The notes below the pieces were generated by a model. It ran no database searches. It worked only from the letters and a program-made list of their open reading frames with translations, and was not told the DNA's origin. Positions 1 to 5,014 of a stretch of 5,014 bases of DNA are shown one piece after another. The stretch comes from DAOTXK01 sp034435395. Lineage in GTDB: Bacteria > Chloroflexota > Anaerolineae > Aggregatilineales > Ch27. The DNA lies in the NCBI GenBank assembly GCA_034435395.1, contig DAOTXK010000404.1, positions 1 through 5,014 on the forward strand, read 5' to 3'. A program made the position numbers and the translations under genes. Numbering within the stretch: position 1 is the first letter of the stretch; every line of letters begins with the position of its first letter.

Positions 1-598
1 GGGTGGGGTTATCCACGTCGCAGGCGACCAGGACCTTAACCGCGCCGGTGCGCAACGGCGCGACCAGGCCCCGCGTATCGATGCGGTGCACCTCGCCCAG
101 CGCCCCGCCGCCGCGCGGCACTTCCCGCCCATCAGCGCCCAGCAGCCGCACCCCGAGCGCGCTCACGCAGCCGGAGCCGCCGTCCACCGTGGCGCTGCCG
201 CCCACCCCGACGATGATCCGCCTCGCGCCCGCCTCGACCGCCGCCGCGATCAGCTGGCCGGTGCCATACGTCGAGGCTCGCAGCGGATCGCGCTCATCTT
301 CGCGCAGCAGTCTCAGCCCGGAAGCCCGCGCCATCTCCACGATGGCCGTCTGGCCATCGGCCAGCAGACCCCACGCCGCCCGGACCGGACGCCCCAGCGG
401 ATCATCAACCGTCAGTTCGCGAATCTCGCCGCCCTGGGCGACCAGCACGTCCATGGTGTCGTCGCCGCCGTCGGCGATGGGCATCGAGTCAATCACACAG
501 TCCAGGCCGGATCGCCGCAACCCCCGGACGATACAATCGGCGGCTTCCGGCGCGGTTAAGGCTTCCTTGAATGCGTTTGGCGCGACGAGGATTTTCAT
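1..598 (-). CDS. Glycerate 2-kinase, N-terminal part (runs off left edge)
   Basis: This is an ATP-dependent glycerate kinase of the GarK/GlxK family. The family phosphorylates D-glycerate, usually to 2-phosphoglycerate, in the cytoplasm and passes glycerate from sugar-acid or glyoxylate breakdown into lower glycolysis. The first 199 residues are visible; family members are roughly 380 aa, so about half is missing. Residues 1-16 (MKILVAPNAFKEALTA) match the family start. They are followed by PIADGGDDT (40-48, usually PVADGGEGT), EMARASGL (88-95), GTGQLI (112-117), GVGGSATVDGGSG (131-143) and VACDVDNP (191-198), all in the family order. The ATG complementary to 596-598 is preceded by GGAGGGGG (complement of 608-615) at a 9-nt spacing, and a strong promoter lies just upstream. 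The gene is transcribed divergently from aspartokinase. The Glu-Gly to Asp-Asp change in the ADGGEGT motif is a mild variation. Family assignment is firm; the exact product (2- or 3-phosphoglycerate) is taken from the family. Confidence 0.95.
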   Translation of the reverse strand, partial: MKILVAPNAFKEALTAPEAADCIVRGLRRSGLDCVIDSMPIADGGDDTMDVLVAQGGEIRELTVDDPLGRPVRAAWGLLADGQTAIVEMARASGLRLLREDERDPLRASTYGTGQLIAAAVEAGARRIIVGVGGSATVDGGSGCVSALGVRLLGADGREVPRGGGALGEVHRIDTRGLVAPLRTGAVKVLVACDVDNPT

Positions 599-639
599 CG
601 ATACCCGCCCCCTCCGTTTGTGAGCTTTGCCCATCGTTA

Positions 640-668
640 TTTATACGCCCTCCACCATTCCCTTTCAA
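640..668 (-). promoter_or_regulatory. Sigma-70-type promoter for glycerate kinase
   Basis: Read on the minus strand, TTGAAA (complement of 663-668) and TATAAA (complement of 640-645) are separated by exactly 17 nt. Each hexamer matches the housekeeping consensus at 5 of 6 positions. Transcription would begin near 633 and give a leader of about 35 nt holding the GGAGGGGG ribosome binding site. The surrounding DNA is GC-rich, so such a match is unlikely by chance. No operator was recognised. Confidence 0.75.
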
Positions 669-683
669 GCCGACCCCGAATTG

Positions 684-712
684 TTGACAGCCGCCGCCCG
701 CCATGCTAATCT
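684..712 (+). promoter_or_regulatory. Probable promoter for aspartokinase (perfect -35, weak -10)
   Basis: A perfect TTGACA lies at 684-689. The -10 is less clear. GCTAAT at 705-710 matches 4 of 6 but leaves a 15-nt spacer, while TAATCT at 707-712 has the ideal 17-nt spacer but matches only 3 of 6. Transcription would start near 717-719, leaving an unusually long leader of about 150 nt before the ATG at 868. The -35 box lies 15 nt from the -35 box of the divergent glycerate kinase promoter, so the two polymerases may compete or share a regulator. Confidence 0.5.
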
Positions 713-791
713 GCCAGCTTAATCTTTCGTCCGTCACCATCCCGTTCACGGCACCGGTCAATACCTCAACATCTCCGCGTCCCATCCCCGA

Positions 792-827
792 CTGTCGGCG
801 TGTGCCTGCTCCGGGCACCGCTGACAG
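792..827 (+). promoter_or_regulatory. Strong stem-loop in the aspartokinase leader
   Basis: The arms CTGTCGGCG (792-800) and CGCTGACAG (819-827) pair over 9 bp with one G-U wobble. After a single bulged T at 801, GTGCC (802-806) pairs with GGCAC (814-818), closing a 7-nt loop at 807-813. The total is 14 bp with one bulge. No T-run follows on either strand, so it is not an intrinsic terminator. It ends 40 nt before the start codon and leaves the ribosome binding site free. It could be an mRNA-stabilising or regulatory RNA element, or a DNA dyad bound by a regulator; the sequence does not decide. It does not resemble the lysine riboswitch that I know. Confidence 0.6.
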
Positions 828-867
828 CCATCGCTCCGGCGGCGCGCCTCAGTAAGGAGACTGTGAC

Positions 868-2280
868 ATGGCGGTCCTGACCTTCAAATTCGGCGGCACC
901 TCCATGGGTGATGCGGCCATCATCAGGGACGCCGCGCAAATCGTCCTGGACGCCGCCGCCGAGGGACATCAGATACTCACCGTCGTCTCGGCCATGACCG
1001 GCGTCACCAACACCCTGCTGGGCGCCGCCCACGCCGCCGCCGCTGGCGGAACGGACGTTTACCTCAAAGCCACTGCCGAGTTGCGCGACCGCCATCACGA
1101 AACCGCCCGCCAGCTGGTCAGCAATGGCGCGGCCCAGGAAGCGCTGCTGGCCGAACTGCACCGCCTGATCGACGACTTTCAGGACCTGTGCCGGAGCGTG
1201 GCCGTGCTGGGCGAGCTGACCAACCGCGGCCTGGATGCCATCATCTCTATCGGCGAGCGGCTCAGCGTCCGTCTGATGGCCGCCCACCTGCAGGATCGCG
1301 GGGCGGCCTCGCTGCCCTTCGACGCCACCACCCTGCTGGTCACCGACGACACCTTCCAGAACGCCGCCCCATTGATGGACCAGACCCGCGCCCGCGTGCA
1401 GACCCACGTCCTCCCCAAGCTCAAAGCGGGCATCCTGCCGGTGGTGACCGGCTTCATCGGGGCGACGGAGCGCGGCATCACCACCACCCTGGGGCGCGGC
1501 GGCAGCGACTACAGCGCCGCCATCTTCGCCGCCTGCATCGACGCCGACGAGTTGTGGATCTGGACGGACGTGGACGGGGTGATGACCACCGACCCGCGCC
1601 TGGTGCCGGACGCCCGCGTGATCCCGGTGCTGTCCTACAAGGAAGTCGGGGAGCTGGCCTTCTTCGGCGCGAAGGTGCTGCATCCCCGGACCATCCTCCC
1701 CGTGATGGACCGGGGCATGCCGATCCGGGTCCGCAACACCTTCAACCCCTCCCATCCCGGCACGCGCATCCAGCCGGAGCCGCGCCTGACCAAAGGCGTC
1801 GCCAAGGCCATCACCATCATCGGCGACGTGCACCTGATCACGGTCGCCGGTCGGGGCATGATGGGCGTGCCCGGCATCGCCGGGCGGACGTTCAACGCCG
1901 TGGCCCGCGAAAACGTCAACCTGCTGGTGATCTCACAGGCGTCCTCCGAGCAGAGCTTCTGCTTCATCGTGCGGGACACTGATTCGGCCCGCGCCGTCAG
2001 AGCCATCCAGCGGGAACTGGCGCTGGAACTGGAACGCCGGGACGTAGACCGCGTGTGGGCGCAGGAAAACGTGGTGATCATCACCGTGGTGGGCGCGGGG
2101 ATGAGCACGACGCCCGGCGTGGCTGCCCGCATCTTTGGAGGGCTGGCCGAAGCGGGGGTCAACGTGCTGCTGATCGCCCAGGGCGGATCGGAGAGCAGCA
2201 TCACGCTGGTGGTCGACGCCCGCGACGACGAACGCGCCGTCCGCGCCCTGCACGCGCTGGTGGTGAATAACGACGGCTGA
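868..2280 (+). CDS. lysC: Aspartate kinase, monofunctional, two ACT modules
   Basis: It phosphorylates L-aspartate to 4-phospho-L-aspartate, the first step towards lysine, threonine, methionine and diaminopimelate, in the cytoplasm. It is complete at 470 aa. The kinase domain (about 3-300) shows KFGGTSM (7-13), GRGGSDYSA (209-217), WTDVDG (232-237), TDPR just after it, and FGAKVLHPR (266-274). Two ACT modules follow (about 315-388 and 402-467), with the paired signatures SQASSEQSF and AQGGSESSI that bind allosteric amino acids in this family. The sequence and length resemble the kinase half of ThrA and E. coli-type LysC rather than the roughly 400-aa LysC with an internal beta-subunit start. 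There is no homoserine dehydrogenase domain, since translation stops right after the second ACT. The start is supported by AAGGAG at 854-859, 8 nt before the ATG. The effector (Lys, Thr or both) cannot be read from the sequence, so the gene symbol is conventional. Confidence 0.97.
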   Translation: MAVLTFKFGGTSMGDAAIIRDAAQIVLDAAAEGHQILTVVSAMTGVTNTLLGAAHAAAAGGTDVYLKATAELRDRHHETARQLVSNGAAQEALLAELHRLIDDFQDLCRSVAVLGELTNRGLDAIISIGERLSVRLMAAHLQDRGAASLPFDATTLLVTDDTFQNAAPLMDQTRARVQTHVLPKLKAGILPVVTGFIGATERGITTTLGRGGSDYSAAIFAACIDADELWIWTDVDGVMTTDPRLVPDARVIPVLSYKEVGELAFFGAKVLHPRTILPVMDRGMPIRVRNTFNPSHPGTRIQPEPRLTKGVAKAITIIGDVHLITVAGRGMMGVPGIAGRTFNAVARENVNLLVISQASSEQSFCFIVRDTDSARAVRAIQRELALELERRDVDRVWAQENVVIITVVGAGMSTTPGVAARIFGGLAEAGVNVLLIAQGGSESSITLVVDARDDERAVRALHALVVNNDG

Positions 2281-2328
2281 GCAGCGAGTTACCCAATCCC
2301 TCCGGTTAACGCGCCCGTTTGCCGCTCC

Positions 2329-3579
2329 CTACTCCGTCTCGATCCACAGCAGATCGCTGAGCGATTGAGCGGTGAGGTCGATCACCGCCCAGCGGTCGCG
2401 CCCGGAGCGCCCGGCGATGATCAACTGCGGCGTCTTGCCGCCGGTGATCGAGCTGCCGAAGTAGGCGATCCGCGAACCATCCCGGTTGATGGCCACCGAG
2501 GGCAACACATCCCCCGTATCGGTCAGCTCCCGCGCCGCGCGCAGCGTAAAATCCATCAGCTGCACGCTGGTGCCGCTGGCCATCGCCAGGTACCGGCCAT
2601 CACGGGAGAAGACGAACTGCTGAATGGGCAGGTCTACCAGCACCGGCGGCACGCTCTCCCCGGCCAGCGTGTTGAGGTCAAAGCTGTGCAGCGGCCCGCC
2701 GAACAGCTCCCCCCGTAACGAGCGGATGTAAACCAGCTGGGTGGTGCCGGGCCGCCAGCGCGGCGAGGCGTCGTTGCCCCAGCCGGAGCCGATGGTCAGC
2801 GGCGTGACATCGCCAGTGGCCAGGTCGACCATCGCCAGGCTCGGTGCGGCGAAGATAATCCCGCCCCCGTCCGGCGTGAAGATCGGATCGGAGAGGCCAA
2901 GCGCTGTCAGCGGCGATCCCCCCTCAGCGGTGCTGCTGTCGGGTGTGGCGTCAGGATCACGGGCCGGGAGCGCCGTGACCTGCACCAGTTCCTGCCCGTC
3001 TGGCCGGACGGTGTAGACCTGGCGGGCACCGTCCCCCTGCCCGGCGGCGAAGACCAACCGGTCGCCGTCGGGATGCCAGGCGGGATCGACCACGATCTCC
3101 ATGCCCAGCCAGGTCACCTGACGCGCCACGCCGGAGGCAAGCTCCAGCACAAACAACTCCCGCGCATTATTGGGTCCCATAGCCGCAAAGGCCAAAGTCT
3201 GCCGGTCCGGGGCGAGCGTCAGGTCGCTCGCGGCCAGCGCTGGCGTCAAAGTCGTCAGCCCGGTCCCGTCCGCGTTGACCGTCTGAATCGCGCCGTCAGC
3301 CACAAAGATGAACCGGCCCCGCGCGACGGATACGGGACCTCCCGCCGGCGGAAGCGCTTCCGGCGTCGGCGACCAGGCGGGCGACGGCAACGGCGTCCAG
3401 CTGGGCGGCAGCGTCGGCGGGGCTATGGACGTGGCGTAAGCGGCGGCGGTCTGCGTCGCCGCCTGCTCCGGCGGCACGGTGGGGAGCAGGACAACCGTCG
3501 GAATCTCGATCTCCTCCGGCGCGCAGGCGGTCAGCGCCAGCAGGATCATCCACGCCAGGGGAACCAATCGGCGAACCAT
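2329..3579 (-). CDS. Exported lipoprotein with TolB/PD40-like beta-propeller
   Basis: This predicted 416-aa lipoprotein is anchored outside the cytoplasmic membrane. Residues 1-19 form a lipoprotein signal peptide: MVRR, a hydrophobic core (5-16), and the lipobox LTAC with the lipidated Cys at 19. Residues 20-82 are a low-complexity Pro/Thr/Ala linker. From about 86 to the end there are roughly six or seven WD40-like (PD40) strands with the recurring pattern of a -PDG/-RDG turn followed by a hydrophobic strand. Examples are WHPDGDRLVFAA, FTPDGGGIIFAA, FSRDGRYLAMAS and INRDGSRIAYFG. The frame stays open upstream to 3759, but the start at 3579 is preferred because it opens the signal peptide and has GGAAGGAG 10 nt upstream. 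The fold is that of TolB propellers, but there is no TolB N-terminal domain or Pal/Tol neighbour, so a Tol function should not be assumed. The ligand is unknown. It converges on aspartokinase and diverges from the aldolase. Confidence 0.9.
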   Translation of the reverse strand: MVRRLVPLAWMILLALTACAPEEIEIPTVVLLPTVPPEQAATQTAAAYATSIAPPTLPPSWTPLPSPAWSPTPEALPPAGGPVSVARGRFIFVADGAIQTVNADGTGLTTLTPALAASDLTLAPDRQTLAFAAMGPNNARELFVLELASGVARQVTWLGMEIVVDPAWHPDGDRLVFAAGQGDGARQVYTVRPDGQELVQVTALPARDPDATPDSSTAEGGSPLTALGLSDPIFTPDGGGIIFAAPSLAMVDLATGDVTPLTIGSGWGNDASPRWRPGTTQLVYIRSLRGELFGGPLHSFDLNTLAGESVPPVLVDLPIQQFVFSRDGRYLAMASGTSVQLMDFTLRAARELTDTGDVLPSVAINRDGSRIAYFGSSITGGKTPQLIIAGRSGRDRWAVIDLTAQSLSDLLWIETE

Positions 3580-3589
3580 AGGCACTTCG

Positions 3590-3597
3590 CTCCTTCC
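3590..3597 (-). promoter_or_regulatory. Ribosome binding site that fixes the lipoprotein start
   Basis: GGAAGGAG on the minus strand lies 10 nt before the ATG at 3577-3579. It argues against the longer open frame starting at 3759, whose extra 60 residues are charged and Gly-rich, would bury the signal peptide, and overlap the promoter region. Confidence 0.8.
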
Positions 3598-3607
3598 ACC
3601 ACCCCTT

Positions 3608-3631
3608 TTCAGGAACGGCACGTTCCCTGAA
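3608..3631. repeat. Imperfect palindrome in the lipoprotein/aldolase intergenic region
   Basis: TTCAGGAACG (3608-3617) and CGTTCC-C-TGAA (3621-3631) are inverted copies around GCA, giving 10 pairs with one extra C at 3627. The inner GGAACG-gca-CGTTCC is perfect. The element lies 12 nt upstream of the plus-strand -35 box (3644) and inside the predicted minus-strand leader, 10 nt before its ribosome binding site. It could be an operator dyad or a leader hairpin. No U-run follows on either strand, so it is not an intrinsic terminator. GGAACGG recurs at 3734-3740 and GAACGG at 3629-3634. Confidence 0.6.
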
Positions 3632-3643
3632 CGGACCTGCGTC

Positions 3644-3672
3644 TTGACACCACACCAGACTCCCCGCATTAT
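3644..3672 (+). promoter_or_regulatory. Promoter for aldolase and ParA-like ATPase genes
   Basis: A perfect TTGACA at 3644-3649 is followed after 17 nt by CATTAT at 3667-3672 (4 of 6 consensus). The predicted start near 3679 gives a leader of about 100 nt to the aldolase ATG at 3783. Its -10 box overlaps the minus-strand -10 of the lipoprotein gene. Confidence 0.65.
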
Positions 3673-3673
3673 A
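3668..3673 (-). promoter_or_regulatory. Perfect -10 box for the lipoprotein gene
   Basis: The complement of 3668-3673 reads TATAAT, the exact -10 consensus. No good -35 lies at the usual distance; the best I find is TGGCCC at 3692-3697, with 3 of 6 matches and an 18-nt spacer. Transcription would start near 3661 and the leader would be about 80 nt, including the palindrome at 3608-3631. The exact -10 is notable in such GC-rich DNA, but the weak -35 suggests help from an activator or a weak promoter. Confidence 0.5.
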
Positions 3674-3782
3674 GGCTGAGAACGCGCGCCAGGGCCACTG
3701 CCGCCCGCCGCGCGATCGGGTGCGACCATCGCCGGAACGGGTGAGGCGCTTTTGCCCATCGCCTTCTTGAGGAGAACCTGGA

Positions 3783-4442
3783 ATGGATGCTTCGCAAGCG
3801 CTCGACAGGATTCGGCAGTGCGGGATCATCGCCGTGCTGCGCGGCGACTTCCCCCCCCAGAAAGCCATCGCCGTCGCCGAGGTCCTGCTGGAAGCCGGGA
3901 TCACCAGCGTGGAGCTGACCTACAATTCGCCCGACTGGCGGGAGGCCCTCCCCGCCGTGCGGGACGCCTTTGGGGATCGCCTGCTGGTCGGCATGGGGAC
4001 CGTCCTGAATCATGTGCAGGTCCGGGAGGCGTTGGCCCAGGGCGCGCAGTTCCTGGTGTCTCCGGCGCTGGACCCGGCCTCGGTCTCCACCGCGCACGCG
4101 GCGGGCGTCCTGATGGCCCCCGGCGCGGCCACGCCGACCGAAGCCGTACAGGCGGCGGCGCTCGGCTGCCAGCTGGTCAAGTTTTTCCCGGCGGGCGTGC
4201 TGGGGGTGGATTATTTCCGCACCATGCGCGGCCCGCTGAGCGACATCAACTTCAGCTGCAACGGCCACATGCACCTGGGCAACATCGCCGACTTCCTGCG
4301 GGCGGGCGCGGCGGTCTGCGGCGTGGCCGGTGACGGCCTGGCCGGTAATGGCGGTCGCCCCCTCAGCGAGATCCGCGCCATCGCCCACGAGATGATGGCC
4401 CTGGTGCGGGAGGTCAGGGCCGAAAAACAGCCGGTCGCGTGA
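3783..4442 (+). CDS. eda: KDPG/KDPGal-family aldolase
   Basis: This is a 219-aa class I aldolase of the Eda/DgoA family, about the usual family length. The family cleaves 2-keto-3-deoxy-6-phosphosugar acids to pyruvate and glyceraldehyde-3-phosphate by a Schiff base, in the cytoplasm. Visible landmarks are IIAVLRGD (15-22), VELTYNSPDW with the general-base Glu44 (43-52), GMGTVL (70-75), and LVKFFPAG with the Schiff-base Lys133 (131-138). The NSPDW segment is closer to KDPGal aldolase DgoA (NSPQW) than to E. coli Eda, which has Arg there. The later phosphate-binding loop, usually PTGGI or VGGV, reads SCNGHM here (158-163), and the second loop reads VAGDGL (181-186) where Eda has a GGS-type sequence. 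Substrate specificity is therefore uncertain. The start has GAGGAG (3769-3774) 8 nt upstream. The ATPase gene follows after 31 nt on the same strand, suggesting a shared transcript. The family is firm; the symbol is by family only. Confidence 0.9.
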   Translation: MDASQALDRIRQCGIIAVLRGDFPPQKAIAVAEVLLEAGITSVELTYNSPDWREALPAVRDAFGDRLLVGMGTVLNHVQVREALAQGAQFLVSPALDPASVSTAHAAGVLMAPGAATPTEAVQAAALGCQLVKFFPAGVLGVDYFRTMRGPLSDINFSCNGHMHLGNIADFLRAGAAVCGVAGDGLAGNGGRPLSEIRAIAHEMMALVREVRAEKQPVA

Positions 4443-4462
4443 GTCCGGTCGCGGCGGCCAGC

Positions 4463-4468
4463 AGGGGG
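4463..4468 (+). promoter_or_regulatory. Ribosome binding site of the ParA-like gene
   Basis: AGGGGG lies 5 nt before the ATG at 4474, somewhat close but usable. A second in-frame ATG at 4483 (residue 4) would put it 14 nt away, so the first ATG is preferred. No promoter was seen in the 31-nt gap, so expression probably depends on the aldolase transcript. Confidence 0.5.
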
Positions 4469-4473
4469 AAGCC

Positions 4474-5014
4474 ATGATCCGGATGATCTGCGCCCACGCC
4501 GCGCGCGGCGGGATGGGAAAGACGCAACTCGCCGCCAACCTCGCCGTCCGCCTGGCCGGGCGGGGCCGGCGGGTGGGCATCATCGACGCCGATCTGTACG
4601 CGCCGGGCCTGCATCTGCTTTTCAACCTGAGCCTGGAACGCGTCGACCGCACCCTGAACGAGTACTTGCGCGGCGAAGCCAGCCTGGAAGAAGCGGTGTA
4701 TCCGGTCGGCGGCGGCCTCCAGACGGACTCAGGGGCCAAGATCGCCCTGCCTGGCGAGGTCTACCTGATCCCGGCGCGCCACAGCGTCGATGCCATCGAG
4801 GGCGTGTGGCGCGAGGGCTACGATCTCGACCTGTTGCACCAGGCGTTCCACCGGCTGATCGTCAGCCGCCACCTGGATTTCCTGCTGGTGGATACCCACC
4901 CCGGTCTCAACGAACAGTACGAACTGCTCACTGCCGCTGCTGCCGACCTGTTGCTGATTGTGACCCGCCCCGATACCCAGCACCTGGCCATCACGCGCCT
5001 GCTCACCCACGCCC
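4474..5014 (+). CDS. ParA/MinD-like P-loop ATPase, N-terminal part (runs off right edge)
   Basis: The first 180 residues of a SIMIBI-class ATPase are visible; the frame is open to the edge. The Walker A loop is ARGGMGKTQ (10-18) with the P-loop Lys16. The first, signature lysine of the ParA/MinD deviant motif (KGGxGKT) is Arg11 here. The switch I region is IIDADLYAPGLHLLF (36-50, with Asp38 and Asp40), followed by a TLNEYL-type segment. Walker B is FLLVDTHPGL with Asp140, and LLLIVTRPDTQHL follows as the next core strand. As far as I recall, ParA/MinD-family proteins with RGG instead of KGG and a D-x-D-x-x-x-PG-x-H-x-LF segment occur in Chloroflexota and Cyanobacteria, with no settled role. 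No ParB, MinE, plasmid origin or chemotaxis gene is in view, so chromosome partition, cell-pole positioning or another cargo role cannot be chosen. It lies 31 nt downstream of the aldolase gene on the same strand. Confidence 0.88.
   Translation, partial: MIRMICAHAARGGMGKTQLAANLAVRLAGRGRRVGIIDADLYAPGLHLLFNLSLERVDRTLNEYLRGEASLEEAVYPVGGGLQTDSGAKIALPGEVYLIPARHSVDAIEGVWREGYDLDLLHQAFHRLIVSRHLDFLLVDTHPGLNEQYELLTAAAADLLLIVTRPDTQHLAITRLLTHA

Noticed and set aside
86..559. Plus-strand open frames opposite glycerate kinase
   Set aside because: The minus-strand reading gives ordered glycerate kinase motifs with a good start; the plus-strand translations show none.
802..855. Possible 17-codon leader peptide starting at GTG and ending in TAA just before the aspartokinase ribosome binding site
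   Set aside because: It has no ribosome binding site, no run of Lys, Thr or Met control codons, and starts inside the stem-loop, so it does not look like an attenuation peptide.
711..867. Lysine riboswitch or other known riboswitch upstream of aspartokinase
   Set aside because: The leader shows only one strong hairpin, not the multi-helix architecture or conserved core that I would expect.
766..1833. 355-codon open frame on the minus strand opposite aspartokinase
   Set aside because: It is antisense to a clear gene, and its composition (Gly/Asp/His/Gln-rich with no motif) is the usual by-product of GC-rich codon bias. Its 3' end also runs through the leader hairpin region.
1188..1982. 264-codon plus-strand frame inside aspartokinase
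   Set aside because: It is a shifted frame of the kinase gene with His/Arg/Pro-rich low-complexity translation.
2281..2328. Terminator between the convergent aspartokinase and lipoprotein genes
   Set aside because: I could find no GC-rich hairpin followed by a T-run on either strand. The only dyad is a short GTTAAC.
3580..3759. Upstream 60-codon extension of the lipoprotein gene
   Set aside because: It would place the signal peptide in the interior and cover the promoter and palindrome. The internal ATG has both a ribosome binding site and a lipobox signal peptide.
3669..4739. 356-codon minus-strand open frame across the aldolase and ATPase genes
   Set aside because: It is antisense to two recognisable genes, rich in Arg/Ala/His with no domain, and has no ribosome binding site of note.

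Overview
The window is a GC-rich bacterial chromosomal segment with five protein-coding genes packed end to end. Two are cut by the window edges. The best taxonomic clue is the lipoprotein at 2329-3579. Its lipobox is followed by a Pro/Thr/Ala linker with an AATQTAAA-type stretch and PTP/PSP repeats, then a TolB/PD40-like propeller, a style common in Chloroflexota and especially Anaerolineae. A ParA/MinD-like ATPase with Arg in its P-loop fits the same phylum. This assignment is inference; no rRNA or tRNA is present to confirm it.

Layout: (1) 1-598, minus, the N-terminal half of a glycerate 2-kinase running off the left edge. (2) 599-867, a divergent intergenic region with a very good promoter for glycerate kinase, a perfect TTGACA box facing aspartokinase, and a strong 14-bp stem-loop in the aspartokinase leader. 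(3) 868-2280, plus, a complete monofunctional aspartate kinase of the ThrA/LysC(E. coli)-like class with two C-terminal ACT modules. (4) 2281-2328, a short convergent gap with no recognisable terminator. (5) 2329-3579, minus, a secreted lipoprotein with a beta-propeller. (6) 3580-3782, a second divergent intergenic region with overlapping back-to-back -10 boxes and a palindrome. (7) 3783-4442, plus, a KDPG/KDPGal-type aldolase (Eda/DgoA family). (8) 4474-5014, plus, the N-terminal part of a ParA/MinD-like ATPase, probably in the same transcript as the aldolase, running off the right edge.

Functionally these are mostly housekeeping genes: one step of aspartate-family amino acid synthesis, two steps of sugar-acid catabolism (the aldolase and glycerate kinase feed pyruvate and 2-phosphoglycerate into lower glycolysis), an exported propeller lipoprotein and a P-loop ATPase. 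I see no mobile element, CRISPR array, RNA gene or defence system. I also found no clearly undescribed multi-gene system. The points most worth a second look are the aspartokinase leader hairpin, the two compact divergent promoter regions, the altered phosphate-binding loops of the aldolase, and the Arg-for-Lys P-loop of the ATPase.
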